Part shown: piece by piece, positions 8,692-16,754 of the stretch
Numbering within the stretch: position 1 is the stretch's first letter
Layout of the letters: every line of letters starts with the position of its first letter
Source of the DNA: Rahnella inusitata_A
Lineage (GTDB): Bacteria > Pseudomonadota > Gammaproteobacteria > Enterobacterales > Enterobacteriaceae
DNA: 64,000 nucleotides
Direction: 5' to 3'
Assembly (NCBI RefSeq): GCF_965118895.1
Contig: NZ_CBCPJJ010000009.1
Location: forward strand, 124,001-188,000
Notes under the pieces: generated by a model
What the model was told of the DNA's origin: nothing
Databases searched by the model: none
What the model saw: the letters and a program-made list of their open reading frames with translations, nothing else
Position numbers and translations under genes: made by a program

Positions 8692-9429
8692 ATGCTGCCC
8701 AATATCCGTATTGTATTAGTTGAAACCTCCCACACTGGCAATATGGGCTCTACCGCCCGTGCCATGAAAACCATGGGATTATCCAGCCTGTATCTGGTCA
8801 ATCCGCTGGTGAAACCTGACTCTCAGGCCATCTCTTTGTCTGCCGGTGCCAGTGATGTTATCGGGAATGCGAAGATCGTTGATACGCTGGACGAAGCCCT
8901 GGCGGGCTGCAGTCTGGTGATCGGCACCAGCGCCCGTTCGCGCACGTTGCCGTGGCCGATGCTGGAACCGCGTGAATGCGGCGAGCACAGCGCCATCGCG
9001 GCACAAACCGCGCCGGTCGCACTGGTGTTTGGTCGTGAACGCGTTGGTCTGACCAATGAAGAACTGCAAAAATGTAACTACCACGTCTGCATCCCGGCGA
9101 ACCCTGAATACAGCTCGCTGAATCTGGCGATGGCTGTACAGATCATCGCATATGAAGTGCGCGTGGCGCACCTTGCCTTACTGGAAGCTGCGAAGCCGCA
9201 GGTAGAGTATGAAGAGTCACCGTATCCGCTGGTCGATGACCTCGAGCGTTTCTATCAGCATCTGGAACATACGCTGCTGGAAACCGGCTTTATCCGACAG
9301 GCACATCCCGGTCAGGTAATGAGCAAATTGCGTCGGTTATTTACCCGTGCGCGACCTGAATCTCAGGAGTTGAACATCCTGCGCGGCATCCTGACGTCGA
9401 TCGAAAAGACTAAGAACAGCAAGGAATAA
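8692..9429 (+). CDS. trmJ: tRNA (cytidine/uridine-32-2'-O)-methyltransferase
   Basis: TrmJ methylates the ribose at position 32 of several tRNAs using AdoMet and is a dimeric SPOUT enzyme with a trefoil knot. The 245 aa match E. coli (246). The N-terminal VLVETSHTGNMGSTARAMK and the knot motifs VFGRERVGLTNEEL and PANPEYSSLNLAMAVQ are present. It precedes iscR, as in E. coli, but iscR has its own promoter and operators in the 200-bp gap. Confidence 0.95.
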   Translation: MLPNIRIVLVETSHTGNMGSTARAMKTMGLSSLYLVNPLVKPDSQAISLSAGASDVIGNAKIVDTLDEALAGCSLVIGTSARSRTLPWPMLEPRECGEHSAIAAQTAPVALVFGRERVGLTNEELQKCNYHVCIPANPEYSSLNLAMAVQIIAYEVRVAHLALLEAAKPQVEYEESPYPLVDDLERFYQHLEHTLLETGFIRQAHPGQVMSKLRRLFTRARPESQELNILRGILTSIEKTKNSKE

Positions 9430-9516
9430 GCCTCGCTTTCTGATAATAAAGGCAGTTTTTAGTCTGATTATCATTGAGTTGCGTTTTCTCTTCTACATCG
9501 TTCTTACGGCTCTGTA

Positions 9517-9541
9517 ATACTTGAGTAAATTACTAGGTTAA
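9517..9541 (+). promoter_or_regulatory. IscR type 1 site, distal
   Basis: The sequence ATACTTGAGTAAATTACTAGG resembles the type 1 site bound by [2Fe-2S]-IscR. It is directly abutted by a second copy. Confidence 0.6.
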
Positions 9542-9566
9542 ATAGTTGACTGTTTTACTCGGGAAT
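9542..9566 (+). promoter_or_regulatory. IscR type 1 site, proximal
   Basis: ATAGTTGACTGTTTTACTCG is nearly the same as the E. coli iscR promoter site, continuing GGGAATG-CAGAC as there. Its conservation shows that autorepression by [2Fe-2S]-IscR is still under selection. Confidence 0.75.
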
Positions 9567-9631
9567 GGCAGACTCATTTGCATATTCCGAACCATTGTAT
9601 TTTTAAGTAATTCAACACAGGTAACCATGCT

Positions 9632-10126
9632 ATGAGACTGACATCCAAAGGCCGTTATGCCGTGACCGCTATGCTTGACGTAGCGCTGCATTCACAGGAA
9701 GGACCGGTACCACTGGCTGACATTTCTGAGCGCCAGGGCATCTCCCTCTCTTATCTGGAGCAGCTGTTCTCGCGTCTGCGTAAAAACGGTCTGGTTGCCA
9801 GCGTTCGTGGTCCGGGCGGTGGTTATCTGTTAGGTAAAGATTCAGCGGATATCGCTGTTGGCGCAGTCATCACTGCCGTTGATGAATCCGTTGACGCAAC
9901 CCGTTGTCAGGGTAAAGAAGGGTGCCAGAACGGCGAACGCTGTCTGACTCATACTCTGTGGCGTGATCTGAGCGAGCGCATCAGCGGTTTCCTCAACAAC
10001 ATTACGCTGGCAGAGCTGGTCAATAACCAGGAAATCCTGGAAGTGGCCGACCGTCAGAATGGTGAAGTCCGTCGTCAGCCAAATGGCCGTCAGATGGAAA
10101 CGATCAATGTGAATTTAAGAGCGTAA
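9632..10126 (+). CDS. iscR: Fe-S cluster-sensing regulator IscR
   Basis: IscR is an Rrf2-family repressor. With a [2Fe-2S] cluster it represses isc; without it, it still acts at type 2 sites such as suf. The protein is 164 aa (E. coli 162). The winged helix-turn-helix occupies about 1-65. Cluster ligands C92, C98, C104 and H107 are all present in RCQGKEGCQNGERCLTH. Two type 1 sites precede it. Unlike E. coli it is followed by a strong terminator, so it looks monocistronic and split from iscS. Confidence 0.96.
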   Translation: MRLTSKGRYAVTAMLDVALHSQEGPVPLADISERQGISLSYLEQLFSRLRKNGLVASVRGPGGGYLLGKDSADIAVGAVITAVDESVDATRCQGKEGCQNGERCLTHTLWRDLSERISGFLNNITLAELVNNQEILEVADRQNGEVRRQPNGRQMETINVNLRA

Positions 10127-10154
10127 TCTCTTTTTCCACTGATGATCGACGCTT

Positions 10155-10193
10155 AAAAAAGCCCGCGGGAAATTAATTTCCGCGGGCTTTTTA
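10155..10193. terminator. Terminator between iscR and iscS
   Basis: GCCCGCGGGAAAT pairs with ATTTCCGCGGGC (one bulged G), with an A-run before and a T-run after. In E. coli iscR and iscS form one operon with no such block, so this uncouples iscS from the IscR-controlled promoter. Confidence 0.85.
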
Positions 10194-10296
10194 CTTTTAC
10201 TGACGTCAATTCTTACCGATTAGTGCCCGCAAAACGTCATTTCCCTTTTAAGAATCCGTGAAGCCGTTTTAAACTGGCTGTCGTTTTTCATTCTTT

Positions 10297-10312
10297 CGTT
10301 CGATAACGAACG
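10297..10312. promoter_or_regulatory. Inverted repeat before iscS
   Basis: CGTTCG-ATAA-CGAACG lies 22 bp before the iscS ATG. It could be a small hairpin in the leader or an operator. No known regulator consensus is recognised, and I see no convincing -35/-10 pair in the 140-bp leader. Confidence 0.4.
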
Positions 10313-10334
10313 CGCAGTCCGGAGCTTGCCTGTC

Positions 10335-11504
10335 ATGAAATTACCTATCTATCTCGATTATTCCGCCACCACGCCGGTCGATCCGCGTGTGGCGCAGATG
10401 ATGATGCAGTGTCTGACACTGGACGGTACTTTCGGCAATCCGGCCTCCCGCTCGCACCGCTTTGGCTGGCAGGCCGAAGAGGCCGTGGACGTGGCGCGTA
10501 ACCAGATAGCTGATCTGATCAATGCCGATCCGCGTGAGATTGTCTTCACCTCGGGCGCGACAGAATCTGACAATCTGGCTATCAAAGGCGCAGCCCATGC
10601 GCAGCGTGCGAAAGGCAACCACATCATCACCAGCCAGACCGAACACAAAGCGGTGCTCGATACCTGTATTCAGCTGGAAAGTGAAGGTTTCGAAGTCACT
10701 TATCTGGCCCCGCGCGAAGATGGTGTGATCACCCCAGCGGCAGTGGAAGCGGCGATGCGTCCGGAGACGATTCTGGTGTCAATCATGCAGGTGAACAACG
10801 AAATCGGCGTAATTCAGGACATCGCGACGCTCGGCGAACTTTGCCGCAGTCGCGGCGTTTTATTCCATGTCGATGCGACCCAGAGCGTGGGCAAGATAGC
10901 TATCGATCTCAGCGAGTTGCCGGTCGATCTGATGTCGTTCTCCGCACATAAGATTTATGGCCCGAAAGGCATCGGCGCGCTGTACGTGTGCCGCAAACCG
11001 AAAGTGCGTATCGACGCACAAATTCACGGCGGCGGCCACGAGCGCGGTATGCGTTCCGGGACGCTGCCGGTGCATCAGATTGTCGGCATGGGCGAAGCGT
11101 ACCGCATTGCCAAAGAAGAAATGATCGCTGAAGCAGAACGTCTGACCGTACTGCGGGATCGCCTGTGGAAGGGCATTCAGCAACTGGATCAGGTGCATCT
11201 CAACGGATCGCCGCAGCACGCGGCACCCAACATCCTCAACGTCAGCTTTGCCGCCGTGGAAGGGGAGTCTCTGATCATGGCGCTCAAAGATCTGGCAGTG
11301 TCTTCCGGTTCCGCTTGTACCTCCGCCAGCCTTGAACCTTCCTACGTTTTGCGTGCCATAGGATTGAGCGAAGAATTGGCACACGGTTCCATCCGTTTCT
11401 CGCTGGGGCGCTGGACCACCGAAGAAGAAATTGATTATGCCATTGCGCTGGTAGTGAAATCTGTCCGCCGCCTGCGTGAGCTGCCACCGGTTTATACGAA
11501 ATGA
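10335..11504 (+). CDS. iscS: Cysteine desulfurase IscS with shortened C-terminus
   Basis: IscS is a PLP enzyme that takes sulfur from cysteine as a persulfide and passes it to IscU, TusA, ThiI and others. The 389 residues align with E. coli IscS (404), including K206 (SFSAHKIYGPKG) and the catalytic loop cysteine C328 (SSGSACTSASLE). The protein ends RELPPVYTK, about 15 residues short, losing the end that helps bind IscU. The ATG at 10335 (MKLPIYLDYSATTPVD) matches E. coli with GGAG ten bases upstream; a TTG at 10326 would add three residues. iscU, iscA, hscB, hscA, fdx and iscX do not follow; pepB does. Confidence 0.95.
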   Translation: MKLPIYLDYSATTPVDPRVAQMMMQCLTLDGTFGNPASRSHRFGWQAEEAVDVARNQIADLINADPREIVFTSGATESDNLAIKGAAHAQRAKGNHIITSQTEHKAVLDTCIQLESEGFEVTYLAPREDGVITPAAVEAAMRPETILVSIMQVNNEIGVIQDIATLGELCRSRGVLFHVDATQSVGKIAIDLSELPVDLMSFSAHKIYGPKGIGALYVCRKPKVRIDAQIHGGGHERGMRSGTLPVHQIVGMGEAYRIAKEEMIAEAERLTVLRDRLWKGIQQLDQVHLNGSPQHAAPNILNVSFAAVEGESLIMALKDLAVSSGSACTSASLEPSYVLRAIGLSEELAHGSIRFSLGRWTTEEEIDYAIALVVKSVRRLRELPPVYTK

Positions 11505-11569
11505 AGTAACCCTATAAAAGGGCGATTTACCTGTCATCATTGAAGATAAAAACAATCAGGAGTGCTGTT

Positions 11570-12880
11570 ATGAGTTCCGAAGTAACGACCAATGAAGCCA
11601 TGCCCGTTTTCCTTTCTACTCAGCCAGCCGATGCGCGCTGGGGCGAAAAAGCCGCACTGAGCACCGATTCTGCGGGCATGACCATTCATCTGAATGGCGG
11701 CGACGCGCTGACGGCAATCTCCCGAGCGGCACGTCGTATCGACGGTCAGGGCGTTAAAAATGTTAAACTGGCCGGTGAAGGCTGGGATCTCGAAAACAGT
11801 TGGGCATTCTGGCAAGGCTTCCGTGGCCCGAAAGGCACCCGTAACGTCGAATGGGCCGAATTATCAGAAGATGATTCGAACACGCTGAAGCAGCGCCTGA
11901 AAATCATCGACTGGGTGCGCAACACGATCAATACCCCAGCAGAAGACTTGTCACCAGAGCAACTGGCAACGCGCGCTGTGGATCTGATGTGCGAATTTGG
12001 TAACGACAAAGTCAGCTACCGCATCACCAAAGGTGACGATCTTCGCCAGCAAAATTATAACGGTCTGCACATTGTTGGCCGTGGTTCAGATCGCGCTCCG
12101 GTTCTGCTGGCGCTTGATTACAACCCAAGCGGCGACGCAGAAGCGCCGGTTTACGCCTGCCTGGTCGGCAAAGGTATTACTTTCGACACCGGCGGTTACA
12201 GCCTCAAACCGAGCGGCTCCATGGATTCCATGAAAGCCGACATGGGCGGCGCAGCCACCCTGACCGGTGCGCTGGCGCTGGCCGCGGCCAACGGCCTGAA
12301 TAAACGCGTGAAGCTTTATCTGTGCTGCGCGGACAACATGGTCAGCGGCAATGCGCTCAAACTGGGTGATATCATTCGCTACCGCAATGGCAAAACCGTT
12401 GAAGTGATGAACACCGACGCGGAAGGCCGTCTGGTGCTGGCCGATGGCCTGATCGACGCCTCTGCACAGAATCCCGAACTGCTGATCGATGCGGCAACGC
12501 TGACCGGTGCGGCCAAAACGGCGCTGGGCAACGATTACCATGCGCTGTTCAGCTTTGATGATGCCCTGGCCGCCGACCTGCTGGAAAGCGCCAAAGCCGA
12601 ACACGAACCGTTCTGGCGTTTGCCGCTGGAAGAGTTCCACCGTTCCCATCTGCCGTCTAATTTCGCTGAACTCAATAACATCGCCGGTCCTTCCCACACC
12701 GCCGGTGCAAGTACGGCAGCGGCGTTTCTGTCTCACTTTGTGACGGATTACAAAAAGGGCTGGTTGCACATCGACTGTTCCGCAACTTACCGCAAAAGCG
12801 CGGCTGACCAGTGGTCTGCCGGTGCCACCGGTCTGGGCGTGCGTACTGTAGCTAATCTTTTGTTAAACAAAGCCAAATAA
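11570..12880 (+). CDS. pepB: Peptidase B (M17 leucyl aminopeptidase family)
   Basis: PepB is a cytoplasmic di-metal aminopeptidase with broad specificity. The length is 436 aa (E. coli 427). M17 motifs are present: GKGITFDTGGYSLK (metal-binding lysine and aspartate) and NTDAEGRLVLADGL (catalytic and metal-binding region). The ATG at 11570 follows AGGAG; an upstream TTG is disfavoured. It starts only 65 bp after iscS; in E. coli iscX precedes it, so this adjacency marks the deletion end-point. Confidence 0.93.
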   Translation: MSSEVTTNEAMPVFLSTQPADARWGEKAALSTDSAGMTIHLNGGDALTAISRAARRIDGQGVKNVKLAGEGWDLENSWAFWQGFRGPKGTRNVEWAELSEDDSNTLKQRLKIIDWVRNTINTPAEDLSPEQLATRAVDLMCEFGNDKVSYRITKGDDLRQQNYNGLHIVGRGSDRAPVLLALDYNPSGDAEAPVYACLVGKGITFDTGGYSLKPSGSMDSMKADMGGAATLTGALALAAANGLNKRVKLYLCCADNMVSGNALKLGDIIRYRNGKTVEVMNTDAEGRLVLADGLIDASAQNPELLIDAATLTGAAKTALGNDYHALFSFDDALAADLLESAKAEHEPFWRLPLEEFHRSHLPSNFAELNNIAGPSHTAGASTAAAFLSHFVTDYKKGWLHIDCSATYRKSAADQWSAGATGLGVRTVANLLLNKAK

Positions 12881-12906
12881 TCCAATATTGTTTTCGTTGT
12901 AAGTTT

Positions 12907-12934
12907 ACGGGGCGCTCACGGGCGCCCCGTTTTA
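12907..12934 (+). terminator. pepB terminator
   Basis: ACGGGGCGC pairs with GCGCCCCGT around a short loop and is followed by TTTTAT. Confidence 0.8.
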
Positions 12935-12957
12935 TACCTTTACCGGAGTAAAGAACC

Positions 12958-13821
12958 ATGAGTGTCCCACACGATCATCTCCCTGCGGGTAGCGCTGCGA
13001 CGGAGGGTGAAAACGAGCTGGAGCGACTGCTCCGTCTGTCCGTGACCGCTGCCGCCTGGCGTCCGGCGTTTTACCAGATGCTGCTGGATTCCACCGTGTT
13101 TGTTCTGGGCGATGCCGGTCAGGATAATGCGCAAACGCAGGGCAGTGTGGCGATCACTGCGGGCAGCGAACTGAATATCCTGCACTGGGAAAAACAGGAC
13201 GGCAGCTCGATCATTCCTTTCTTTTCTTCCGTCGACGTTCTGGAAAAAGCCAGTGCAGGCGAAAGCCCGGATGAGCAGGCCTTTGTGGCACTGCCCGCCC
13301 GCGTGCTGTTTGAAATGACGCAGGGCGAGGAGCTGTTTCTAAATCCCAAATCTGAATACGGAAAAGAGTTTTACCCGAGCGAAGTGACGCAGTTGCTGAG
13401 CAACGGCGGGCTGAATGCGCCATCAGAACTGGTGCTGGATAAAGAAAGCCAACTGCTGATCGGCCAGCCGGAAGAGTATCCGTCGGCGATGATTGACGCA
13501 CTGACCACGCTGTTCACGCAGAAAAAACCGGTGCGCAGGGCATTCATGGCACTGATCCACGATAAAACTGTCGACGATCAGCCCAACTTGTTGATCGGCG
13601 TGGAGGCCGACGGTGATGAACACGAAATTGATGCGCTGATCCGCGAAGCGGGCAACGTGGCGGCCGAAACCTCACCGGACGACCGTCCTGTGGATTTCTG
13701 TATTGTTTCTGAAAAGGAACGTGGCATCAGCCATTATCTGATCAGTCACACGCAGCCGTTCTATCAGCGTAAGTGGGGAAGCTGGCTGCGTAATATTATT
13801 CCTTCGTCCGGGCAGGCCTAA
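12958..13821 (+). CDS. sseB: SseB family protein
   Basis: This is a homologue of E. coli SseB, a protein of unclear function named after its effect on serine sensitivity; it is unrelated to the Salmonella SPI-2 SseB. Length is 287 aa against about 258 in E. coli. It is acidic and soluble, with the N-terminal SseB domain (LFEMTQGEELFLNPKSEYGKEF at about 118-139) and a C-terminal domain rich in acidic residues. The position after pepB matches E. coli. Confidence 0.85.
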   Translation: MSVPHDHLPAGSAATEGENELERLLRLSVTAAAWRPAFYQMLLDSTVFVLGDAGQDNAQTQGSVAITAGSELNILHWEKQDGSSIIPFFSSVDVLEKASAGESPDEQAFVALPARVLFEMTQGEELFLNPKSEYGKEFYPSEVTQLLSNGGLNAPSELVLDKESQLLIGQPEEYPSAMIDALTTLFTQKKPVRRAFMALIHDKTVDDQPNLLIGVEADGDEHEIDALIREAGNVAAETSPDDRPVDFCIVSEKERGISHYLISHTQPFYQRKWGSWLRNIIPSSGQA

Positions 13822-13827
13822 AACCGC

Positions 13828-13855
13828 AAGGGGATCTCGACGTAAATCCCCTTAT
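13828..13855 (+). terminator. sseB terminator-like hairpin
   Basis: AAGGGGAT pairs with ATCCCCTT around a 10-base loop. It is followed by a weak T-rich tract (ATTGCCCCTGTTTTG). Confidence 0.5.
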
Positions 13856-14045
13856 TGCCCCTGTTTTGTTTAAGGGGAATAGGCAGTTTGTGCATGATCG
13901 TGAATCAATGCCGCATTTTTTTAATTAAATGTTGTGATTCGGGTAGGCAATCTTAACTTCGCTCCCTATAATCACCGCCATTTTACGGCAGGTATAACAT
14001 TAAATTAACCGGCCCTACCTATAAAAGTCAGACAGAGGTTTTTCC

Positions 14046-14471
14046 ATGACTATCCAACGTACTTTCTCCATCATCAAGCCAAACTCCGTTGCTAACAATG
14101 ACATTGGCGCAATCTACGCTCGTTTCGAACGCGCAGGTTTCTCCATCATTGCTTCTAAAATGCTGAAACTGACCAAAGAGCAGGCTGAAGGTTTCTACGC
14201 TGAGCATAAAGGTCGTCCATTCTTTGACGGTCTGGTTGAGTTCATGACTTCTGGTCCGATCGTTGTTCAGGTGCTGGAAGGCGAAAACGCGGTTCAGCGT
14301 AACCGTGACATCATGGGGGCAACTAACCCGGAAAACGCACTGGCCGGTACCCTGCGTGCAGACTTCGCTGACAGCTTCACTGCCAACGCCGTTCACGGTT
14401 CTGATGCAGTAGAATCCGCACAACGCGAAATCGCTTACTTCTTCGACGAAAGCGAAATCTGCCCGCGTTAA
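14046..14471 (+). CDS. ndk: Nucleoside diphosphate kinase
   Basis: Ndk transfers the gamma phosphate between nucleoside triphosphates and diphosphates through a phosphohistidine. The 141 aa match the family. The active-site histidine is H117 in NAVHGSDAVESA, and the start is TIQRTFSIIKPNSV. A TATAAT at 13967-13972 in the 220-bp upstream gap is a plausible -10 element. Confidence 0.97.
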   Translation: MTIQRTFSIIKPNSVANNDIGAIYARFERAGFSIIASKMLKLTKEQAEGFYAEHKGRPFFDGLVEFMTSGPIVVQVLEGENAVQRNRDIMGATNPENALAGTLRADFADSFTANAVHGSDAVESAQREIAYFFDESEICPR

Positions 14472-14573
14472 GATTTTCGGGCGTCATTGCCGGAATACAG
14501 ACCGCAAATTCGCAAGAATTTTGTCAGCGTCACCTTCCAAACATGGCAACTCTGCCCTAAAATTTGTACAATG

Positions 14574-14613
14574 TTGCGCCCCGAATGAGCCAGCCTCTTC
14601 GGGGCGCAATTTA
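14574..14613 (+). terminator. Hairpin after ndk
   Basis: TTGCGCCCCGAA pairs with TTCGGGGCGCAA around a 12-base loop, then TTTATT. It probably terminates ndk ahead of rlmN. Confidence 0.7.
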
Positions 14614-14708
14614 TTGCAGGCCACCTGAATGCCGCTTGTGCGCGCAGACAGTGACGGTTCTGCACTTCCCTGGCGCCATAACGTGTAACAACGAGGCCAT
14701 ATTTCATT

Positions 14709-15908
14709 ATGTTAGAATCAACAACTCCCGAGCAAAACGTGTCTGAAACCTTCCCGATTTCTGCAGAGGAAGTGAAAACTGTTGCTCCTGCTGCCGCAAA
14801 AATTAACCTTCTTGATCTTAACCGCAAACAAATGCGTGAGTTCTTTATCAACATGGGCGAGAAACCGTTCCGTGCTGATCAGGTCATGAAGTGGATGTAC
14901 CACTATTGCAGCGATGATTTCGAGCAAATGACCGATATCAATAAACCGCTGCGTGACAAGCTGGCGCGCGTGGCTGAAATCCGCGCTCCGGAAGTCGCTT
15001 CCGAACAACGTTCTACCGATGGCACTATCAAATGGGCGATTCAGGTCGGCGGGCAACTGGTCGAAACCGTGTATATCCCGGACGGCGACCGCGCCACGCT
15101 TTGCGTCTCCTCCCAGGTCGGCTGCGCGCTGGAATGTACTTTCTGTTCCACGGCTCAACAGGGCTTTAACCGTAACCTGCGCGTGTCCGAAATCATTGGT
15201 CAGGTCTGGCGTGCGGCGAAAATCATCGGTGCTGCCAAAATTACGGGCACCCGTCCCATCACTAACGTCGTGATGATGGGCATGGGCGAACCCTTGCTGA
15301 ACCTGACCAACGTCGTTCCGGCGATGGAAATCATGCTTGATGACTTCGGGTTTGGCCTGTCTAAACGCCGCGTGACGCTGTCTACCTCTGGCGTCGTGCC
15401 TGCGCTCGATAAGCTGGGCGACATGATTGACGTTGCGCTGGCTATCTCCCTGCACGCGCCGAACGACGCTATCCGCGATGAAATCGTGCCGATTAACCGC
15501 AAGTACAATATCGATACGTTCCTGGCCGCCGTTGAACGTTACATCAGCAAATCCAACGCCAACCAGGGCCGCGTGACCATTGAGTACGTTATGCTCGACC
15601 ATATCAACGATGGCACCGAGCACGCGCATGAGCTGGCTGAGCGTCTGAAAAATACGCCGTGCAAAATCAACCTGATCCCATGGAACCCGTTCCCTGGCGC
15701 GCCGTATGGCCGCAGCTCAAACAGCCGTATTGATCGTTTTTCTAAAGTGCTGATGGAGTATGGTTTTACCGTCATCGTGCGTAAAACCCGTGGTGATGAC
15801 ATTGATGCCGCCTGTGGCCAGCTGGCCGGTGACGTCATTGACCGCACCAAACGTACGTTGAAGAAAAAGATGGCGGCTGAGCAGCAGATTTCCGTTAAAG
15901 CCGTTTAA
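14709..15908 (+). CDS. rlmN: 23S rRNA/tRNA adenine-C2 methyltransferase (radical SAM)
   Basis: RlmN is a radical-SAM enzyme that makes m2A at 23S rRNA A2503 and at tRNA A37. The length is 399 aa, with an N-terminal extension of about 15 residues relative to E. coli. The [4Fe-4S] cysteines are C139, C143 and C146 in the CX3CX2C motif (VGCALECTFCSTAQQGF). The GEPLLN motif is also present. The enzyme needs an Fe-S cluster, which is relevant to the loss of iscU upstream. Confidence 0.96.
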   Translation: MLESTTPEQNVSETFPISAEEVKTVAPAAAKINLLDLNRKQMREFFINMGEKPFRADQVMKWMYHYCSDDFEQMTDINKPLRDKLARVAEIRAPEVASEQRSTDGTIKWAIQVGGQLVETVYIPDGDRATLCVSSQVGCALECTFCSTAQQGFNRNLRVSEIIGQVWRAAKIIGAAKITGTRPITNVVMMGMGEPLLNLTNVVPAMEIMLDDFGFGLSKRRVTLSTSGVVPALDKLGDMIDVALAISLHAPNDAIRDEIVPINRKYNIDTFLAAVERYISKSNANQGRVTIEYVMLDHINDGTEHAHELAERLKNTPCKINLIPWNPFPGAPYGRSSNSRIDRFSKVLMEYGFTVIVRKTRGDDIDAACGQLAGDVIDRTKRTLKKKMAAEQQISVKAV

Positions 15909-15923
15909 TCGTCAGAAGGTCAG

Positions 15924-15964
15924 CGCAGGGCCTGGAGGTATCCCTCAAAGCCCTGCGTTTTATT
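15924..15964 (+). terminator. rlmN terminator
   Basis: CGCAGGGC pairs with GCCCTGCG around an 18-base loop and is followed by TTTTATT. Confidence 0.65.
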
Positions 15965-15992
15965 GTCGGTGGCAGAATAAAGGGAATTAAGC

Positions 15993-16754
15993 ATGGCAAT
16001 GAAAGACAGTACGAAAATGCTGATGGCTGCCGGTTTGGCGGTTTCTCTGTTGACGGGGTGTTCAAGCTCCCCGAAAGAGACGCAGGCAGCAACCGGTGCC
16101 TCCCAAACGCGTCTTGAACTGGGAATGGCGTATCTTTCTCAGGGGAATATGGATGCGGCGAAACAAAATCTGCAAAAAGCCGCAGACAGTGCGCCGGATG
16201 ATTATCGTACTCAGTTGGGCATGGCACTTTACGAGCAAAAAACCGGCGATCAGAAAGCTGCTGAAAGCCGCTATCAGCAAGCGCTGAAGCTGGCTCCGCA
16301 AAATGGGACCGTCTTAAATAATTACGGTGCGTTTTTGTGTAGTTTAGGGCAGTATGTACCGGCACAACAGCAGTTTAGCGCCGCAGCCAATGCGCCTGAT
16401 TACGGTCAGGTGGCAGACAGTCTCGAAAATGCAGGCTACTGTTTTCTGAAGGCAAATCAGAATGAGGAAGCGCGAGTGTTACTGAGCCGGGCATTAAAAA
16501 CCGATCCCGATAAAGGCGCACCCTTGCTGACAGAGGCAACCAAAGAATTTGAAGAAGGGAATCGCGCTCAGGCGAAACTTCTACTGGATATCTACCAGCA
16601 TGTCCTGCCAGCCACGGCTGACAGCATTATGTTACAAATTCGATTCGCTGCGTTAGCGGGCAATCCGGACAGCGTTCAACGCTTCGGTAAGCAGCTTGCG
16701 CGAAGTTATCCACAATCCAAACAGTACCAGCAGTTCTTAGCTAATGAATACTGA
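15993..16754 (+). CDS. pilW: PilW/PilF-type TPR lipoprotein
   Basis: This is an outer-membrane lipoprotein with tetratricopeptide repeats, of the PilF/PilW family that helps type IV pilus secretin assembly. It is 253 aa. The lipobox is LLTGC with the modified cysteine at residue 23, followed by TPRs (LELGMAYLSQGNMDAAKQNL and later copies) over about 35-170. E. coli K-12 lacks this gene before rodZ. It overlaps rodZ by 11 bp. No pilus genes are in the window, so a role beyond pili is possible. Confidence 0.8.
   Translation: MAMKDSTKMLMAAGLAVSLLTGCSSSPKETQAATGASQTRLELGMAYLSQGNMDAAKQNLQKAADSAPDDYRTQLGMALYEQKTGDQKAAESRYQQALKLAPQNGTVLNNYGAFLCSLGQYVPAQQQFSAAANAPDYGQVADSLENAGYCFLKANQNEEARVLLSRALKTDPDKGAPLLTEATKEFEEGNRAQAKLLLDIYQHVLPATADSIMLQIRFAALAGNPDSVQRFGKQLARSYPQSKQYQQFLANEY

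Noticed and set aside
10326..10334. TTG start for iscS
   Set aside because: The ATG at 10335 gives the conserved MKLPIYLDYS start and has a better-spaced GGAG.
11505..11569. Remnant of iscU or of the lost IscS tail
   Set aside because: No frame in the 65 bp gives residues like the E. coli IscS C-terminus or IscU N-terminus, so the loss is clean, not a recent frameshift.
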